Assembly: GCA_017416735.1 (NCBI GenBank)
Contig: JAFQBF010000022.1
Span: 1 to 38,003 of the forward strand
Origin: Bacteroidaceae bacterium
GTDB taxonomy: Bacteria; Bacteroidota; Bacteroidia; Bacteroidales; Bacteroidaceae
Length of the DNA stretch: 38,003 nucleotides
Direction: 5' to 3'
Shown here: one piece after another, positions 28,558-36,614 of the stretch
Position numbering within the stretch: the stretch's first letter is position 1
How the letters are laid out: each line of letters begins with the position of its first letter
Notes under the pieces: generated by a model
Database searches by the model: none
Told to the model about the DNA's origin: nothing
Seen by the model: the letters and a program-made list of their open reading frames with translations, nothing else
Position numbers and translations under genes: made by a program

Positions 28558-31488
28558 ATGAAAAGATTTGTATTTTTAGCTTTATTGCTAATAGGTATTA
28601 GCACGACATTTCTCTTCGCCCAGAACCGTGGACAGGGCAGGGGAAGAGTTACAGTAAGCGGTACGGTCTATGACAAGGAGGACAATTCCTCGGTTATGCA
28701 GGCTACTGTACAGTTGCTTACGCTGCCGGACAGTACAATGGCTGTCGGTAATGTGACAAACAATGACGGTGTGTTCAGCGTTTCGGCTCGTCCCGGCAAA
28801 TATGTCTTGAAGATTTCTTTTGTGGGCTATCTGTCTTATACGAAACAACTTCAGCTGACTGCTTCCAAACCTAATGTGAATGTGGGTAAAATTATGCTGG
28901 AAACGGATGCAGTCCTTTTGAAGGAAGCCGTGGTTGAGGCTGAAGCTCCGCAAGTGACCGTTTCGGGTGATACTTTGGGTTACAATGCATCGGCATATCG
29001 TACATCTGAAGGCGCTGCGTTGGAAGAGCTTGTCAAGAAGATTCCGGGTGCAGAAGTGGATGATGACGGTAATGTAACTTTGAACGGCAAGTCCATTTCC
29101 AAACTGTTGGTAGATGGCAAGGAATTCTTTGGAGGTGATGTGAAGACAGGTTTGCAGAACCTTCCGGCCAGTATGGTGGAAAGAATCAATGCCTACGAAA
29201 GACAGTCGGACAATGCGCGTATCACCGGAATTGATGATGGTGAAGAAGAAGCTGTGCTCGACCTGACCGTGAAGAAAGGGATGAATCAGGGTTGGATTGG
29301 TAACATTGATGCCGGTGCCGGTACGGAAGACCGCTATTCGACCAGTGCAAACATCAATCGTTTTGCCAGCTCCCGAGGGAAGAGTTCACAACTTTCGTTT
29401 ATCGGACGTGCAAACAATGTAGGCGACCGACGTTTTGGCGGTGGTGGCGGACCTCAATGGAGAAGAAGTAATGGTTTGAACACCAGCAAGGAATTGGGCC
29501 TCAATTATGCAATGGAAACAGAAAAGTTTGAATTTGGAGGAAGTGTACGCTATAATTACAGAAAGAATGATGCAAAGAGCATCGGTCAGGTGGAAAACTT
29601 CTTGCCAACCGGAAACAGTTCGTTTGCCAATTCAAAATCTGCCAGCTTAAGCAGAAATCAGAACTTGAATGCCTATCTTCGTATGGAATGGAGACCGGAT
29701 AGCTTGACAACCTTGTTTATGCGTGGCGGCTTGTCGTGGGGTGACTCGGAAAGTTCATCGAACTCATTGTCGGCTACATTTAATTCAGACCCGTATGTGG
29801 TAGTGGCTGACCCGAATGACTTCTTGGGCTTTGATTCGGAAAACAATGAGGAATTGGACAAAATCCGTGTCAATGCTTCGGATAATGCTTCTTTGTCGGA
29901 AGGTAATTCCTTGTCGGCCAATGGCAATGTGCAGTTGACACGTAGATTGAACGACCGGGGCCGTAATGTGACGCTCCGTTTGATTGGTAGCTATGGTGAC
30001 AATGAGAGCGACCGATACTCCAATAACTTGACTCGTTATTATACTACTGGTGATGGTATTCCAACTTTCTATGAAGATACTATCCGCCGTTATATTACTA
30101 CTCCGACCAGCAACTACAACTTGGGTACGGAAGTAAGTTACAGTGAACCTTTGGCTGACCGTGTTTATTTGCAGTTTAGCTATCGATTTACTTATGGCTA
30201 TAGCGAGAGTGACAACTCTACCTATGATTTGCTGAATGCGACGGATAGAATGAACTTTATACTTGGACGTTTGCCCAATGATTTTTCTGAATCTTGGATT
30301 GACCCGGAACAGAGTAAGTATGCTGAATACAAGAAGTATAATCACGATGCTCGTGTAACTTTCCGCGTAAACCGTGAAACTTGGCGTTTGTCTGCCGGTG
30401 TAGCACTCCGTCCGCAGAATACGAAGCTTTCTTACAAGAAGGGTGAATATGAGGTAGATACCACTCGTAATGTATTCAATATCTCACCGGAATTGGATTT
30501 CCGCTATCAGCCGCAGAAGCAGACTCAGTTGCGTGTCTCTTACCGTGGACGTTCCAGCGACCCAAGTATGGAAAACTTGTTGCCTATTACAGATAACTCG
30601 AACCCATTGAACATCCGTACCGGTAACCCGGGCTTGAAGCCGTCGTTCTCGCACAATATGTCAATGCGTTTCAATACTTACAATATGGATGCTCAGCGTG
30701 GTATATTCTCGCACCTCAACGGATCGTTTACCCAGAATGCTATCAGCAACATCCGTAAATATAATCCTACTACTGGTGGATGGACTACAATGCCGGAAAA
30801 CATCAATGGTAACTGGAATATATTCGGTATGTTCGGTATGAATACGGCTTTGAAGAACAGAAAGTTTACAATCGATACATTTACCAGCGCAAGTTATAAC
30901 AATCAAGTAGGTTATGTAACTACCGGTGAGATGACCGATGCGAAGAAGAATACCACAACCAACTTGTCGTTGGGAGAACGATTGGGTTTCAGATACCGTA
31001 ACAACTGGTTGGAAATGGGTGTGAACGGTAGTTTCAACTATACCTTTGAAAAGGACAAGTTGAATCCTCAGAACAATCAGGAGCCTTATAACTTCTCATA
31101 CGGAGGTAACATACAGATAAACGCACCTTGGGGTACAAGTCTATCGACCAATATGACCAATCAGGCACGTCGCGGTTATTCGGATGCCAGCATGAACCGC
31201 AACGAATTGATTTGGAATGCCCAGGTTGCACAAAGCTTCATGAAGGGCTCATTGACTATTAGCTTGGAATGGAACGATATCTTGAAGGAACAGAGCAACA
31301 TCAGCCGTTCTTTGAGTTCAAGCGGCCGTTCTGTATATACCTATAACGGGGTAAACAGCTATGGTATGATTCGTGCCATCTATCGACTGAACATCTTTGG
31401 TAACAAGGAAGCTCGTGAACAAATGATGAGGGGGCGTGGTATGGGTGGCCCGATGGGACGTGGCATGGGCATGGGACGTCGTTTCTAA
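28558..31488 (+). CDS. Large outer-membrane beta-barrel protein (CarboxypepD_reg + plug-like + barrel)
   Basis: A 976-residue exported protein with signal peptide 1-22 (ending LFAQ). Residues about 31-115 are a carboxypeptidase-regulatory-like Ig domain (VTVSGTVYDKEDNSSVMQAT, PGKYVLKISFVGYLSYTKQL). A plug-like region follows at about 125-260 (LEELVKKIPGAEVDDDGNVT, GKSISKLLVDGKEFFGGDVK). The remainder is a barrel rich in aromatic strands, of the OMP_b-brl_3/TonB-receptor-like class. No TonB box or SusC signature is obvious, so the substrate is unknown. The C-terminus is odd: after the last strand it runs into a Met/Gly/Arg tail (MRGRGMGGPMGRGMGMGRRF), echoing NRGQGRGR right after the signal peptide. 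A strong terminator follows. Confidence 0.88.
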   Translation: MKRFVFLALLLIGISTTFLFAQNRGQGRGRVTVSGTVYDKEDNSSVMQATVQLLTLPDSTMAVGNVTNNDGVFSVSARPGKYVLKISFVGYLSYTKQLQLTASKPNVNVGKIMLETDAVLLKEAVVEAEAPQVTVSGDTLGYNASAYRTSEGAALEELVKKIPGAEVDDDGNVTLNGKSISKLLVDGKEFFGGDVKTGLQNLPASMVERINAYERQSDNARITGIDDGEEEAVLDLTVKKGMNQGWIGNIDAGAGTEDRYSTSANINRFASSRGKSSQLSFIGRANNVGDRRFGGGGGPQWRRSNGLNTSKELGLNYAMETEKFEFGGSVRYNYRKNDAKSIGQVENFLPTGNSSFANSKSASLSRNQNLNAYLRMEWRPDSLTTLFMRGGLSWGDSESSSNSLSATFNSDPYVVVADPNDFLGFDSENNEELDKIRVNASDNASLSEGNSLSANGNVQLTRRLNDRGRNVTLRLIGSYGDNESDRYSNNLTRYYTTGDGIPTFYEDTIRRYITTPTSNYNLGTEVSYSEPLADRVYLQFSYRFTYGYSESDNSTYDLLNATDRMNFILGRLPNDFSESWIDPEQSKYAEYKKYNHDARVTFRVNRETWRLSAGVALRPQNTKLSYKKGEYEVDTTRNVFNISPELDFRYQPQKQTQLRVSYRGRSSDPSMENLLPITDNSNPLNIRTGNPGLKPSFSHNMSMRFNTYNMDAQRGIFSHLNGSFTQNAISNIRKYNPTTGGWTTMPENINGNWNIFGMFGMNTALKNRKFTIDTFTSASYNNQVGYVTTGEMTDAKKNTTTNLSLGERLGFRYRNNWLEMGVNGSFNYTFEKDKLNPQNNQEPYNFSYGGNIQINAPWGTSLSTNMTNQARRGYSDASMNRNELIWNAQVAQSFMKGSLTISLEWNDILKEQSNISRSLSSSGRSVYTYNGVNSYGMIRAIYRLNIFGNKEAREQMMRGRGMGGPMGRGMGMGRRF

Positions 31489-31511
31489 AAAAGAATAACC
31501 GAACAATCTTT

Positions 31512-31547
31512 TCCCAACCTATCTTGTTATAGGTTGGGATTTTTTTT
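31512..31547 (+). terminator. Intrinsic terminator of the large barrel-protein gene
   Basis: Perfect 11-bp stem TCCCAACCTAT / ATAGGTTGGGA with a 6-nt loop CTTGTT, followed by eight T. Confidence 0.92.
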
Positions 31548-31548
31548 A

Positions 31549-31556
31549 TAAGTTTG
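31549..31556 (+). promoter_or_regulatory. -7 box of cls
   Basis: TAAGTTTG fits TAnnTTTG, 16 nt before the cls ATG and immediately after the T-run of the preceding terminator. The -33 position lies within the hairpin and is not consensus. Confidence 0.5.
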
Positions 31557-31572
31557 TCCAAAAGTTCTGCGT

Positions 31573-33009
31573 ATGATTGTATGGGGATTGTTCGATAATG
31601 TGTTTTCTACAGTAATCAGTTTGATTTTTCTGTTTACGGTAGTCTCTACCATCATTGTCATTATCATGGATAATCGTAATCCGTTCAAGACATTGTCTTG
31701 GGTGATGGTGTTGGTTTTCCTGCCGGTGTTAGGATTGGTTCTCTATTATTTCTTTGGACGTGATACCCGAAAAGAGAAGCTCATTAGCCGCAAGGGATTT
31801 GAAAGGCTCAGCAAGCATCCTATGCATGAATTCCAGCGTCAGAAGTCTTTGCTGGTCTCGGAAGGGCAGTCACAGTTGATGCGTTTCTGTCATCAGGTGA
31901 ATGGTTCGTTGCCGTTTGATGGTAATTCTATACAGGTGTACTCCGATGGTTATGCAATGTTGGCAGCGGTGTTGAAGAGCATTTCCCAAGCGAAACATCA
32001 TATTCATATCCAGTTTTATATTTTTGAAGACGATGCGGTAGGACACTTGGTGCGCGATGCGCTGATGGATAAAGCCCGTGAAGGGGTGGAGGTGCGTGTG
32101 CTCTATGATGATGTGGGTTGTTGGAAAGTTTCACACCTGTTTTACGATGAAATGCGTGAAGCGGGTATTGAGGTTCGCGGCTTTCTGAAGGTCCGTTTCC
32201 CGCGATTTACCAGTAAGGTGAATTATAGGAACCATCGTAAAGTGATTGTGATTGATGGAAAGGTAGGTTTCATTGGTGGAATGAACATAGCTCTCAGATA
32301 TTTGAAAGGTGTTTCTTGGGGGATATGGAAGGATACGTTCATGCAAGTGGATGGGAGGGCCGTGTATGGCCTTCAAACGGCATTCCTGACGGATTGGTAT
32401 GCCACGGATCATTCGTTGATTACATCTTCGGCCTATTTCCCGGAAATGGATGCTTATGGTGATTCCTTGATGCAAATCGTTACCTCCGACCCTATAGGTA
32501 AGTGGCATGACATTATGCAGGGATTGTTGTTGGCCATAACTTCGGCTGTCAGATCTATTTATATACAGACACCCTATTTATTGCCTACCGAGCCTGTTTT
32601 GTTGGCGCTGAAGACTGCTGCCTTGTCGGGTATTGATGTTCGGGTGATGATACCTTATAAAGCTGATGCAAAATTGGTGCATTGGGGGACAAAATCCTAT
32701 TTGGATGAGTTGATGGAAGCTGGTGTGAAGATATACCTTTATAAAAAGGGGTTCTTACATTCAAAATTGATGGTGTGCGACGATGCATTCTCCACGATTG
32801 GTTCAACCAATATGGATTTCAGAAGTTTTGAACATAATTTTGAGATAAACGCTTTTATGTACGATTGTACATCGGCTTTGATTTTAAAGGAAATCTTCCT
32901 TTCCGACCAGAAGGACGCTGAATTGCTTCATCTGAAAGAATGGCGAATGCGTCCTTGGTACCAGAAAGTGATGGAATCGGTTATTCGTCTGTTTGCACCT
33001 TTGCTTTAA
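31573..33009 (+). CDS. cls: Cardiolipin synthase
   Basis: A 478-residue phospholipase D-superfamily enzyme that condenses phosphatidylglycerol (or uses phosphatidylethanolamine) to cardiolipin at the inner membrane. Two N-terminal membrane segments (about 8-32 and 43-61) carry the PLDNT module. Two HKD motifs are intact: H221-x-K223-x4-D228 in NHRKVIVIDGKVGFIGGMNI, and H396-x-K398-x4-D403 in FLHSKLMVCDDAFSTIGSTN. It complements psd/pssA in building the phospholipid set. The 3' end overlaps the end of rsmD on the other strand by 29 bp. Confidence 0.95.
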   Translation: MIVWGLFDNVFSTVISLIFLFTVVSTIIVIIMDNRNPFKTLSWVMVLVFLPVLGLVLYYFFGRDTRKEKLISRKGFERLSKHPMHEFQRQKSLLVSEGQSQLMRFCHQVNGSLPFDGNSIQVYSDGYAMLAAVLKSISQAKHHIHIQFYIFEDDAVGHLVRDALMDKAREGVEVRVLYDDVGCWKVSHLFYDEMREAGIEVRGFLKVRFPRFTSKVNYRNHRKVIVIDGKVGFIGGMNIALRYLKGVSWGIWKDTFMQVDGRAVYGLQTAFLTDWYATDHSLITSSAYFPEMDAYGDSLMQIVTSDPIGKWHDIMQGLLLAITSAVRSIYIQTPYLLPTEPVLLALKTAALSGIDVRVMIPYKADAKLVHWGTKSYLDELMEAGVKIYLYKKGFLHSKLMVCDDAFSTIGSTNMDFRSFEHNFEINAFMYDCTSALILKEIFLSDQKDAELLHLKEWRMRPWYQKVMESVIRLFAPLL

Positions 33010-33538
33010 AGAACGAGAAGTTTACACTTCCATAGACTCTGCGCTCTATAAAATGAGGATCATCTTCGAAATGATTGTCCTTGCCGTGTTCCAATACCAA
33101 CAAACCGTCTTCCTTTAGTAATCCGTTTTCGAAGATGCGGGTAGGAATGCTTTCCAAATCCTTCAATGCATAGGGAGGGTCGGCAAAGATGAAATCGAAT
33201 TGTTCGTGGCATTTCTCTATGTATTTGAATACATCTGCGCGTATAGGGAAGCATTTGTCGGTTTTTACCTCACGCATAATCTGCGAGATAAAAGACAGAT
33301 GTTGCGGGTCCTTCTCTACAGAGATTACCCGGTCGCAACCGCGTGATACCAGCTCGATGCTGATGCTTCCTGTTCCGGCAAAGAGGTCAAGTGCAGTGAT
33401 GCCTTCTTCGAAATCAACATAGTTGTTACAAAGTACATTGAATAGGTTTTCTTTAGCAAAATCCGTGGTAGGACGTGCCTTGAATGTGTGAGGCACATCG
33501 AATCTGCGCCGCTTGTATATTCCGCTGATTACTCGCAT
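32981..33538 (-). CDS. rsmD: 16S rRNA (guanine(966)-N(2))-methyltransferase
   Basis: A 185-residue SAM-dependent methyltransferase that modifies G966 in 16S rRNA. Family start MRVISGIYKRRRFDVP, then RPTTDFAKENLFNVL, SAM-binding motif I LDLFAGTGSISIE, and catalytic motif FADPPYAL. Length is normal. It is the last gene of a three-gene unit; its start overlaps the DUF3822 gene end by 10 bp. It converges on cls with a 29-bp overlap of coding sequences. Confidence 0.95.
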   Translation of the reverse strand: MRVISGIYKRRRFDVPHTFKARPTTDFAKENLFNVLCNNYVDFEEGITALDLFAGTGSISIELVSRGCDRVISVEKDPQHLSFISQIMREVKTDKCFPIRADVFKYIEKCHEQFDFIFADPPYALKDLESIPTRIFENGLLKEDGLLVLEHGKDNHFEDDPHFIERRVYGSVNFSFFKAKVQTDE

Positions 33539-34311
33539 ATCATTAAAGTTTGTATGTCAAAGGGTAATGGTTCTTGTGATGGCAGGATGTTGACCTGTCT
33601 CAGGAACTTGTTCAGTTCGGTGACGAGGTCTTCTTCCATCGGTATGTTACCGGCCAATTCTAATTGGTCCTTTTCTTGGCTGAATCCCAATTGCTGCCAT
33701 GTATAGAGGATAAAATAAACTTGGTCACTGGTCTGCTGGCAAGAAAAAGTATTGATAATCAATAACTTTCCTTTGTCAAAAGCGAACACTTCCATTGTGC
33801 TCTTTCTGAAATGGACAAAAAGCTGGCGGCACTGAGCTTCCCGACTTTGTTGCGCAAAATACTCGGTCAATGGGCTGATGCAAGTGAAAATGCGTGCTTG
33901 GGGAAAATTCTCGTTCAACAATTGATGGGCATATTTATCCATGCCGAATAAGAGGGCTACATTGCTTTTGCCCAAAATGTTGCAAAGAACCGTTTCGTGG
34001 TTGTTTTTCGGAAAGTTATGATAGAAGATGTCTTCCGTATGTTCATCCTCAAACAGCTCGAAGGGAATGGGGGTGAATCGAGGGGTGTCAATCAAAATAT
34101 TGATTTGCTTGTATGTATGCTTCAATATTTCGGCTGAACCTATCATTTCCTTGATGTTTGCCGTCAGTGAGATGGAAGTGTTGACCGGATGTGGCGCATG
34201 GAAGAAATTCTCCTTTCCCGTTGAAGAATGGACAGAAAAAGAAAATCCATCCGCACTCAGGCGGATGGATAATGTGTATTGTTCCGATTTGCTAAAATCG
34301 ATACGATTCAT
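33529..34311 (-). CDS. DUF3822-family protein
   Basis: A 260-residue soluble protein of the Bacteroidetes family DUF3822, which usually sits next to rsmD. There is no signal peptide. Features: a strand-rich N-terminus (QYTLSIRLSADGFSFSVHSS), a middle KQINILIDTPRFTPIPFELF, and a C-terminal half with FVHFRKSTMEVFAFDKGKLL, resembling an actin/sugar-kinase-like fold by strand pattern only. Function unknown. It lies 2 nt after the 228-residue gene and overlaps rsmD by 10 bp. Confidence 0.8.
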   Translation of the reverse strand: MNRIDFSKSEQYTLSIRLSADGFSFSVHSSTGKENFFHAPHPVNTSISLTANIKEMIGSAEILKHTYKQINILIDTPRFTPIPFELFEDEHTEDIFYHNFPKNNHETVLCNILGKSNVALLFGMDKYAHQLLNENFPQARIFTCISPLTEYFAQQSREAQCRQLFVHFRKSTMEVFAFDKGKLLIINTFSCQQTSDQVYFILYTWQQLGFSQEKDQLELAGNIPMEEDLVTELNKFLRQVNILPSQEPLPFDIQTLMICE

Positions 34312-34313
34312 TC

Positions 34314-35000
34314 TTATTCCCAGTTACCTGCGTTGTTGTTCGGTGATTCGATGTCGCCTACACGCAAACCACAATACTTGCCCAACTTAGACTGAACGTC
34401 CTTCAAGTTGATAATCAACTGCTTGTCCAAATCGCCAATGTATGTTTCATACGGAGTCTGAGCTTGGAACAAATTCAAAGGAGCACCAGACTTGGTAGTG
34501 TCTTGACGGCTGGCCAATTCGAATTGTGCACCGTTGCCGAAAGGTACATATCTCAAAGAGTCAGCATTGAAGCCCTTCGGGAAGATTGTATCCAATACAG
34601 ATACCCACATAGTGTCACGCTTGAAGTTCATCAAGCCTTCTTTTTCTACTTCTTTCCAGTTACCGGTTTTCTTGGCCTTTTCGATAATCTTCATGGCCTT
34701 CTTTTCTGTCATACCCTTTTCCAACTGTTCGTCAGACAAAGCACCTTCTTTCTTTACGAACGGAAGCTTAGCTGTCTTCACGAAGTCAATCAGCGTGTCG
34801 AAGCTGGCAGTGTAAACACCTTCGTGAGTGTTACGGTACTCAACTTGAGCCTTGCGGATGTCAATAAGACGTGCAATAACTTGTTCTTCTCTCGCTTTCT
34901 TGGTGTTGTCGAAATTAATCGGACCCATGATACTTCCGTAACATACATACACCAAAGCTACAGCACAAACGGCCAAAACGATATTAATAACTGTTTTCAT
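34314..35000 (-). CDS. Anchored protein with pseudopilin-like N-terminus, function unknown
   Basis: A 228-residue protein with one N-terminal membrane helix (VINIVLAVCAVALVYVCYGS) followed by a long amphipathic helix and EEQVIARLIDIRKAQVEYRN, then GVYTASFDTLIDFVK. This order (hydrophobic helix, R.AQ..Y...G.Y..S...L) resembles pseudopilin/type IV pilin-like proteins, but the prepilin cleavage motif GFTLxE is absent. The rest is helical with a strand-rich end. It lies mostly outside the inner membrane by prediction. It heads the unit with DUF3822 and rsmD (2-nt gap) behind a -7 box at 35047-35054. Confidence 0.75.
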   Translation of the reverse strand: MKTVINIVLAVCAVALVYVCYGSIMGPINFDNTKKAREEQVIARLIDIRKAQVEYRNTHEGVYTASFDTLIDFVKTAKLPFVKKEGALSDEQLEKGMTEKKAMKIIEKAKKTGNWKEVEKEGLMNFKRDTMWVSVLDTIFPKGFNADSLRYVPFGNGAQFELASRQDTTKSGAPLNLFQAQTPYETYIGDLDKQLIINLKDVQSKLGKYCGLRVGDIESPNNNAGNWE

Positions 35001-35046
35001 GATAAATATGTGTAATTTTTTAGTTTATATTCTTATATTCGCATTG

Positions 35047-35054
35047 CAAAATTA
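35047..35054 (-). promoter_or_regulatory. -7 box of the 228-aa gene/DUF3822/rsmD unit
   Basis: TAATTTTG on the minus strand, 46 nt before the ATG. The upstream 20 nt are AT-rich without a clear TTTG. Confidence 0.45.
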
Positions 35055-35106
35055 AAAATAATAAATTTAATAACATACAGTTATTAGAACTTTTTATCAT
35101 TTAATT

Positions 35107-36525
35107 ATGGTTAATACTTATTTAGGGCAGCAAATTAAGACATTTTTTCCATATAAACCAACTTTCGAGCAGGAAAAAGTGATAAAAAAATTGGCAGACT
35201 TCCTTTTTTCTCGAAATTCGGAAGGATTGTTCCTTTTAAAAGGCTATGCGGGCACCGGAAAGACCTCCTTGATTGGGGCGTTGGTGAAGACGCTCGACAG
35301 CTTGGAACAGAAGTGTGTGCTTCTGGCACCGACGGGGAGAGCAGCCAAAGTCTTTGCTCATTATGCAGGTCATCCCGCTTACACCATTCATAAGAAAATC
35401 TATCGACAGAAGAGCTTTTCCAATGAAGTCGATAACTTTTCCGTCAACGACAATTTGCATCAGCATACCCTTTTCATTGTAGATGAAGCGTCGATGATAG
35501 CCAACGATGGTTTGTCGGGTTCCATGTTCGGTACGGGCCGGTTGCTTGATGACCTTATTCAATATGTCTATTCCGGGCAAGGATGCCGGTTGATGCTCAT
35601 CGGTGATACGGCACAGTTGCCTCCGGTAGGCGAGGAAGAAAGTCCGGCCTTGTCAGCAGATGTATTGAGAGGCTATGGCTTGGAAGTGCACGAATCGATG
35701 CTTACCGAGGTGGTTCGTCAGCTCTCCGACTCGGGTATCCTTTGGAATGCTACCGAGCTTCGTCGCTACATTGCCGAAGAAGATTTCTTCACGCTCCCGA
35801 TGATAAAAGCCGATGACTTCCCCGACATCAAAGTGATGCCGGGCAATGAGCTGATAGAAGCCATCGGAGAATGTTACGACCATGCCGGGATGGACGAGAC
35901 CATTGTGGTGTGCCGTTCCAACAAGCGCGCCAATATATATAATAAAGGTATCCGCAACACCATCCTCTATCGGGAGGAGGAACTGGAGAGTGGCGACTTG
36001 CTGATGGTGGCTAAGAACAATTACTTCTGGGCGGAGGGAAGCAAGGAAATCGACTTCATTGCCAATGGCGATATAGCTGAGGTTCGACGGGTTCGTCGGG
36101 AGCGCGAAATGTATGGCTTCCGTTTTGCCGATGTCACCCTTCGTTTTCCCGATTACAATGATATGGAACTGGAGGCAACCGTTTTGCTTGATACGCTTCA
36201 CACCGATAGCCCTGCCTTGCCGAAGGAGATGAGCGACAAGCTTTTCTATGCCGTTCTGGAGGATTATGCCGATATCACCATCAAGCGTGAGCGGATGAAG
36301 AAGATGAAGTCCGACCCTTATTATAATGCTTTGCAAGTGAAGTATGCATACGCCGTGACTTGCCACAAAGCACAGGGCGGTCAATGGCAACGGGTCTTCC
36401 TCGACCAAGGCTACATGACGGAGAATATGCTTTCGCCCGACTACTTCCGTTGGCTCTACACTGCCTTTACCCGTGCCACGGAAACGCTTTATTTGGTGAA
36501 TTGGCCGAAGGAGCAGACGGAGTGA
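35107..36525 (+). CDS. RecD/Pif1-like SF1 DNA helicase (AAA ATPase)
   Basis: A 472-residue ATP-dependent DNA helicase. Motif I is GYAGTGKTS (46-54), motif Ia APTGRAAKVFA, motif II FIVDEASMI (Asp126-Glu127), motif III GDTAQLPPVGEEE, and the C-terminal UvrD_C_2 block YAVTCHKAQGGQW followed by YTAFTRATETLYLV. This is the RecD2/Pif1 side of superfamily 1, in a short form without the N-terminal domain of RecD2. It probably works in DNA repair or recombination; partners are not adjacent. It is monocistronic and ends at a shared terminator facing alaS. Confidence 0.92.
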   Translation: MVNTYLGQQIKTFFPYKPTFEQEKVIKKLADFLFSRNSEGLFLLKGYAGTGKTSLIGALVKTLDSLEQKCVLLAPTGRAAKVFAHYAGHPAYTIHKKIYRQKSFSNEVDNFSVNDNLHQHTLFIVDEASMIANDGLSGSMFGTGRLLDDLIQYVYSGQGCRLMLIGDTAQLPPVGEEESPALSADVLRGYGLEVHESMLTEVVRQLSDSGILWNATELRRYIAEEDFFTLPMIKADDFPDIKVMPGNELIEAIGECYDHAGMDETIVVCRSNKRANIYNKGIRNTILYREEELESGDLLMVAKNNYFWAEGSKEIDFIANGDIAEVRRVRREREMYGFRFADVTLRFPDYNDMELEATVLLDTLHTDSPALPKEMSDKLFYAVLEDYADITIKRERMKKMKSDPYYNALQVKYAYAVTCHKAQGGQWQRVFLDQGYMTENMLSPDYFRWLYTAFTRATETLYLVNWPKEQTE

Positions 36526-36531
36526 AAGGAT

Positions 36532-36582
36532 AAAAAACGTGCTGACGTTTTATGGAAAACATCAGCACGTTTTATTTTTTTT
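36532..36582. terminator. Bidirectional terminator between helicase gene and alaS
   Basis: Arms AAAACGTGCTGACGTTTT and AAAACATCAGCACGTTTT pair over 18 bp with one mismatch (wobble on the minus strand). T-runs follow on both strands (TTTTATTTTTTTT on plus, TTTTTTATCC on minus). Confidence 0.88.
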
Positions 36583-36614
36583 GCCTTCGCGTATTTTAAA
36601 CGTCGGCTTGTATC

